A stretch of 64,000 nt of DNA, taken from positions 62,001-126,000 of the forward strand of contig NZ_LGHZ01000018.1 of assembly GCF_001266615.1 (NCBI RefSeq), given 5' to 3'. Positions 60,244 through 64,000 of this stretch are shown here, in pieces. Position 1 is the first letter of the stretch. The number at the start of each line of letters is the position of its first letter. The notes under the pieces were generated by a model. It was not told the DNA's origin. It searched no databases and saw only the letters and a list, made by a program, of their open reading frames with translations. This DNA is from Kluyvera genomosp. 1 (GTDB lineage: Bacteria > Pseudomonadota > Gammaproteobacteria > Enterobacterales > Enterobacteriaceae). The translations under genes were made by a program, and so were the position numbers.

Positions 60244-62118
60244 TTATTGCTGCTGGTCGATGATATCGCCGAGCTTAATCTTCGCTGATTTACGCAGGTT
60301 GTTCATCATCGCTTCGAAAGCGATCTGGGCGTTGTTCTGGGTAATCCCCTGCACCATCGCTTTCTTCTGCGCTTCTGGCATTTCGCCTGCTTTCACTTCG
60401 TCCAGCGCCAACAGAACCACGTTGCCCTGCATATCGTTGCCGATACCGTAGCTTGGTTTGTCTTTCTGCGGCAGCGGCAGTGAGAATGCCGCCTGGCTCA
60501 GTGGATCCTGACCGGCACGGCTCAGCGTTTTGCTGGCACTAAAGCTCAAACCAGCGGCTTTCAGCGCTTCATCACCTTTACCGTCTTTCAACGCAACCAG
60601 CAGTTTGTCCGCATCCAGTTTAGCCTGCTGCTCTGCTTTGTTGTGTTTAACGATATCAGTCACCTGGGCTTTCACTTCGGCCAGTGGTTTCACCGCTTCC
60701 GCTTTGTGTTCGCTCACGCGCAGCACGAAGGCACGGTCGCCATCCACGGTAATGATGTCGGAGTTGCTGCCCGGCATACCATTTTCGCCAACCAGACCGC
60801 CATTGAAAATAGCGTCGGATACGGGTTTGAAGTTCAGTTCAGCAGGCAGGCTGCTGTGATCGAACCAACCGGTTTCAACGGCTTTCACGCCTGCTGCTTG
60901 CTCAGCGCCCGCCAGCGAGTCGTTATCATTGCTTGCCGCGTCGCTGACTTTCTGCTGCAGCGCGTAGTACGCGTCGAGAGATTTTTCCTGCTTCACTTTG
61001 TTCGCAATATCGTCGCGGACTTCTGCCAGCGGTTTCACTTTCGCGGCCTGAACATCATCCAGACGCGCAACCAGGAACCCCACGGAGGACTTAATCACAC
61101 CAGACAGTTGACCTTTATCTTTCAGGCCGGCATTTTTCAGTTCGTCAGGGGTCGTCGACTCTTCCAGCCAGCCCATATCACCGCCGTTACGGGCAGAGAT
61201 AATGTCAGCGGATTTCTCTTTCGCCAGAGCCGCAAAGTCACCGCCTTTGTTCAGCTCATCAAGAACCGCTTTGGCATCGGCTTCAGTTTTAGTCTGGATA
61301 ACGCTGTAGCGATTACGCTGCGGCTGGGTGAACTGGTCCTGATGCTGATCGTAGTAGGACTGAATTTCTTCGTCAGAGACGTTCTGCGCCATGGAGGCTG
61401 CATCCAGTTTGATATAGCTTACGCGGAATTGCTCAGGCGACACGAACTGACCTTTATTCTGCTCGTAGTAGCTGCTGATTTCTGCGTCGCTAACCTGCTG
61501 TTTTGCCGCCAGCGCGTTAACATCAATGGTTGCTTCACGAACCAGACGCTGCTGGGAAACCAGTTCAGCCAACTGGTCGGTTTCGCCTGGCAGCATGAAG
61601 TCGGTACCGGCAACGGCGTTAATCAGCTGCTGTGTAGTCAGCTGGTTGCGCAGGGCTGCCGCGTACTGGTCAGCGGTCATGCCCATCTGATTCACCAGTG
61701 CGTTGTAGCGGGTGTTATCAAATTTGCCGTCCACCTGGAATGCCGGGGTGGCGAAAATCGCTTTACGCACCTGCTCGTCGCTGATGCCAAGACCAAGGTC
61801 TTTCGCATACTGATCAAGCAGCGCTTCGTCGATAAGACGGTTCAGCACCTGCTGACGCATGGTTTTGATATAGTTTTCATTAGCAGCCAGCTCAGAGAAC
61901 TGATCGCCCAACTGCTGCTGCATGCGGTTACGCTCGCTAGCAACAGCATTCTCAAACTGGCCGCGGCCGATTTCCTGGCCATTCACTTTCGCGGCAAAAT
62001 TATTGTTACCGCCGATCAGATAACCACTCACGCCGGTCAAAATGAACGACACGATTATGAGACCGAAAATGACTTTGATCACGACGCTATTGGCTGCCGT
62101 GCGTAAATTGTCCATCAT
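60244..62118 (-). CDS. ppiD: PpiD, inner-membrane-anchored periplasmic chaperone
   Basis: 624 residues (E. coli 623). A single membrane helix near the N-terminus (about 14-35) leads to a SurA-like chaperone domain and a parvulin domain (about 265-355: RNRYSVIQTKTEADAKAVLDELNKGGDFAALAKEKSAD...GGDMGWL), which has little isomerase activity in E. coli. PpiD associates with SecYEG and helps proteins leaving the translocon. The start at 62118 (MMDNLRTAAN) matches E. coli; the longer frame adds 38 unsupported codons. Confidence 0.96.
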   Translation of the reverse strand: MMDNLRTAANSVVIKVIFGLIIVSFILTGVSGYLIGGNNNFAAKVNGQEIGRGQFENAVASERNRMQQQLGDQFSELAANENYIKTMRQQVLNRLIDEALLDQYAKDLGLGISDEQVRKAIFATPAFQVDGKFDNTRYNALVNQMGMTADQYAAALRNQLTTQQLINAVAGTDFMLPGETDQLAELVSQQRLVREATIDVNALAAKQQVSDAEISSYYEQNKGQFVSPEQFRVSYIKLDAASMAQNVSDEEIQSYYDQHQDQFTQPQRNRYSVIQTKTEADAKAVLDELNKGGDFAALAKEKSADIISARNGGDMGWLEESTTPDELKNAGLKDKGQLSGVIKSSVGFLVARLDDVQAAKVKPLAEVRDDIANKVKQEKSLDAYYALQQKVSDAASNDNDSLAGAEQAAGVKAVETGWFDHSSLPAELNFKPVSDAIFNGGLVGENGMPGSNSDIITVDGDRAFVLRVSEHKAEAVKPLAEVKAQVTDIVKHNKAEQQAKLDADKLLVALKDGKGDEALKAAGLSFSASKTLSRAGQDPLSQAAFSLPLPQKDKPSYGIGNDMQGNVVLLALDEVKAGEMPEAQKKAMVQGITQNNAQIAFEAMMNNLRKSAKIKLGDIIDQQQ

Positions 62119-62267
62119 GGTGTAACAACACTCCGCTGTAGGTGACAAATACCTCGTGCAGCATAGCACGTGATGACTGCTGCGCGTGAGGCCGTATTTT
62201 GACAAGAAACCGGGGCGGTTGTCAGCAAACACCGCATATAAACTGTTAAAACGTCACAATAAGGCAT

Positions 62268-62294
62268 AAAAAAAGGCACATCAGTCGATGCGCC
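62268..62294 (-). terminator. Intrinsic terminator of hupB
   Basis: On the minus strand GGCGCATC/GATGTGCC forms an 8-bp stem with one G-U pair and the loop GACT, followed by seven T. Confidence 0.85.
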
Positions 62295-62330
62295 CTTGTA
62301 CTTAACCACATTCCCGTAACGGGAAAGGGA

Positions 62331-62603
62331 TCAGTTTACCGCGTCTTTCAGTGCTTTACCTGCACGGAATGCCGGTACTTTAGCCGCAGCGATAGTGATC
62401 TCTTTACCGGTCTGAGGGTTGCGGCCAGTACGGGCAGCACGCTCTTTGACAGCAAAGGTACCGAAACCTACCAGTGCAACGTCATCCCCAGCTTGCAGAG
62501 ATTCAGTAACAGAAGCAATTAAAGCATCTAACGCACGTCCAGCTGCAGCTTTGGAGATATCCGCGCCAGCAGCAATTTTGTCAATCAGTTGAGATTTGTT
62601 CAC
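62331..62603 (-). CDS. hupB: HupB, DNA-binding protein HU-beta
   Basis: 90 residues, equal to E. coli HU-beta: [29 protein letters not shown], the DNA-arm region with [24 protein letters not shown] and the C-terminal [14 protein letters not shown] major nucleoid protein that forms an HU-alpha/HU-beta heterodimer. Monocistronic between lon and ppiD. Confidence 0.98.
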   Translation of the reverse strand: MNKSQLIDKIAAGADISKAAAGRALDALIASVTESLQAGDDVALVGFGTFAVKERAARTGRNPQTGKEITIAAAKVPAFRAGKALKDAVN

Positions 62604-62743
62604 TGTTCTCTTCCTCTCTTTATTATTTATATCGCACCGGAATCCTTCGCGATGCGATCGCGGAGCAGTTATATCAGGACTACCATGCCCTTACAACACC
62701 CGTTGTCGACGACACACCTGCCAGCCGTCTAAATTAGCGAGAC

Positions 62744-62780
62744 AAAAAAAGGCTGGCAAGTCAGTTTATGCTTGCCAGCC
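62744..62780. terminator. Terminator of lon, in the hupB-lon gap
   Basis: The 10-bp stem GGCTGGCAAG/CTTGCCAGCC (62751-62760/62771-62780), with seven A on the left (62744-62750) acting as the U-tract for lon on the minus strand. Confidence 0.92.
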
Positions 62781-62812
62781 TTATTTTTATTAACGCTCTT
62801 TGCGCGAGGTCA

Positions 62813-64000
62813 CTATTTTGCGCTTACAACCTGCATTCCAGACGGTTCATTCTGCAGCGCCAGAGCCAGAACTTCCTCAATGCGCTTAACAGGATGGATA
62901 TCCAGATCGGCCAGAACGTTATCTGGAATCTCTTCCAGATCGCGTTTGTTCTCGTCAGGAATCAGAACTGTCTTAATACCGCCACGGTGTGCAGCCAGCA
63001 GTTTTTCCTTCAGACCACCGATTGGCAGCACCAGGCCACGCAGGGTGATTTCACCCGTCATCGCCACATCTGCGCGAACCGGGTTGCCGGTCAGGCAGGA
63101 GACCAGAGCGGTACACATTGCGATACCCGCACTTGGGCCATCTTTCGGCGTCGCCCCTTCCGGTACGTGAACGTGGATGTCGCGTTTTTCGTAAAAGTCC
63201 GGATTAATACCCAGTTTTTCCGCACGCGCACGCACCACGGTCAGCGCAGCCTGAATGGATTCCTGCATCACTTCGCCCAGAGAACCGGTATAGGTCAATT
63301 TACCTTTGCCTGGGACGCAGGCGGTTTCGATGGTCAGCAGATCGCCGCCCACTTCCGTCCACGCAAGACCTGTGACCTGACCTACGCGGTTTTCTTCGTC
63401 GGCGCGACCGTAGTCAAAGCGCTGAATACCCAGATAGTCGTGCAGGTTGTCGCCGTTAATGTCGATGTGTTTCAGCTCTTTATCCAGCAGCAGCTGTTTC
63501 ACCGCCTTACGGCACAGTTTTGAGATTTCACGCTCAAGGCTACGTACGCCCGCTTCGCGGGTGTAGTAACGGATGATGCCGACAATCGCGCTGTCGTCTA
63601 CCGTCAGTTCGCCTTTTTTCAGTGCGTTACGCTCAATCTGCTTCGGCAGCAGGTGACGTTTGGCGATGTTCAGTTTTTCATCTTCGGTATAGCCCGACAG
63701 ACGAATCACTTCCATACGATCCAGCAGCGGTGCCGGAATGTTCATGGAGTTCGATGTCGCAACGAACATCACGTCGCTGAGATCGTAATCCACTTCCAGG
63801 TAGTGATCGCTGAACGCCACGTTCTGTTCTGGATCAAGAACTTCCAGCAGAGCGGAGGCTGGATCGCCGCGCATATCCGAAGACATTTTATCGATTTCAT
63901 CCAACAGGAACAGCGGGTTTTTAACGCCCACTTTCGCCATTTTCTGAATCAATTTACCCGGCATCGAACCAATGTAGGTACGACGGTGACCGCGAATTTC
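62813..64000 (-). CDS. lon: Lon, ATP-dependent protease (C-terminal half)
   Basis: 395 residues of the 784-residue protein are present; the gene runs off the right edge. The AAA+ part shows [27 protein letters not shown] (Walker B) and sensor regions. The protease domain has the catalytic Ser in [10 protein letters not shown] (Ser679) and Lys in [14 protein letters not shown] (Lys722). A cytosolic protease that degrades misfolded and regulatory proteins such as SulA and RcsA. Confidence 0.98.
   Translation of the reverse strand, partial: EIRGHRRTYIGSMPGKLIQKMAKVGVKNPLFLLDEIDKMSSDMRGDPASALLEVLDPEQNVAFSDHYLEVDYDLSDVMFVATSNSMNIPAPLLDRMEVIRLSGYTEDEKLNIAKRHLLPKQIERNALKKGELTVDDSAIVGIIRYYTREAGVRSLEREISKLCRKAVKQLLLDKELKHIDINGDNLHDYLGIQRFDYGRADEENRVGQVTGLAWTEVGGDLLTIETACVPGKGKLTYTGSLGEVMQESIQAALTVVRARAEKLGINPDFYEKRDIHVHVPEGATPKDGPSAGIAMCTALVSCLTGNPVRADVAMTGEITLRGLVLPIGGLKEKLLAAHRGGIKTVLIPDENKRDLEEIPDNVLADLDIHPVKRIEEVLALALQNEPSGMQVVSAK

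Noticed and set aside
60643-62106. A 487-codon plus-strand ORF opposite ppiD
   Set aside because: Antisense to ppiD with low-complexity, His/Phe-rich translation and no initiation site.

Overview
The window is chromosomal DNA of a member of the Enterobacteriaceae that is close to, but not, Escherichia coli. Gene order follows the E. coli K-12 fetA-to-lon segment read backwards: fetA, qmcA-ybbJ, cueR/copA, ybaP, chiX, ybaK, ushA, fsr, ybaL, gsk, hemH, adk, htpG, recR-ybaB-dnaX, apt, ybaN, priC-rsmS, mscK, acrR/acrAB, tomB-hha, maa, ylaC, pdeB, ffs, atl, ybaY, tesB, amtB-glnK, mdlBA, decR, cof, ybaE, queC, fadM, ybaV, ppiD, hupB, lon. Protein lengths mostly match the K-12 orthologues. Genes present at these points in K-12 but absent here are glsA-ybaT (so cueR and copA are directly divergent), ybaQ, aes and ybaA. 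Together with the inserted genes this suggests a relative of Enterobacter, Klebsiella, Kluyvera or Citrobacter; the genus cannot be fixed by eye.

Region 1-31.3 kb is mostly core. It holds copper export (cueR/copA), the ChiX small RNA, nucleotide salvage (ushA, gsk, adk, apt), haem synthesis (hemH), the Hsp90 HtpG, the dnaX-ybaB-recR operon, the mechanosensitive channel MscK and the AcrAB efflux pump with its repressor. Two programmed -1 frameshift sites can be read directly: CCCAAAG in copA and AAAAAAG in dnaX. The one clear accessory insertion is an Rpn-family nuclease gene between rsmS and mscK.

Region 31.3-45.7 kb is the variable part. tomB-hha, maa, ylaC and pdeB form the core skeleton. 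Between ylaC and pdeB lie a MocR-type regulator divergent from an acetyltransferase, the zinc-independent ribosomal protein genes ykgM-ykgO behind a Zur-like palindrome, and a four-gene cluster. That cluster is a 2-oxoglutarate/Fe(II)-type oxygenase plus a methionine-type ABC importer, preceded by a short ORF that begins Met-Gln-Arg-Cys-Cys-Cys. Between pdeB and the 4.5S RNA gene lie rcnR/rcnA (nickel/cobalt efflux, two operators), a YczE-like membrane protein divergent from a second MocR regulator, and a two-gene operon of a ribbon-helix-helix protein and an unknown 71-residue protein.

Region 45.7-64 kb returns to core: ffs, atl, ybaY, tesB, glnK-amtB with a sigma-54 promoter and NtrC sites, the MdlAB ABC exporter, decR, cof, ybaE, queC, fadM, ybaV, ppiD, hupB and the C-terminal half of lon. 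One non-K-12 gene, a PLP-dependent cysteine synthase/desulfhydrase-like enzyme, sits divergent from decR, which is a cysteine-responsive regulator. Two 127-bp ERIC elements and a large palindromic repeat pair occupy intergenic spaces.

The best candidate for an undescribed system is the oxygenase plus MetQNI-like cluster with its Cys-Cys-Cys leader ORF, which looks like a cysteine-sensing attenuator controlling uptake and oxidation of a sulfur compound. No CRISPR array, tRNA, rRNA, prophage or intact insertion sequence was seen.
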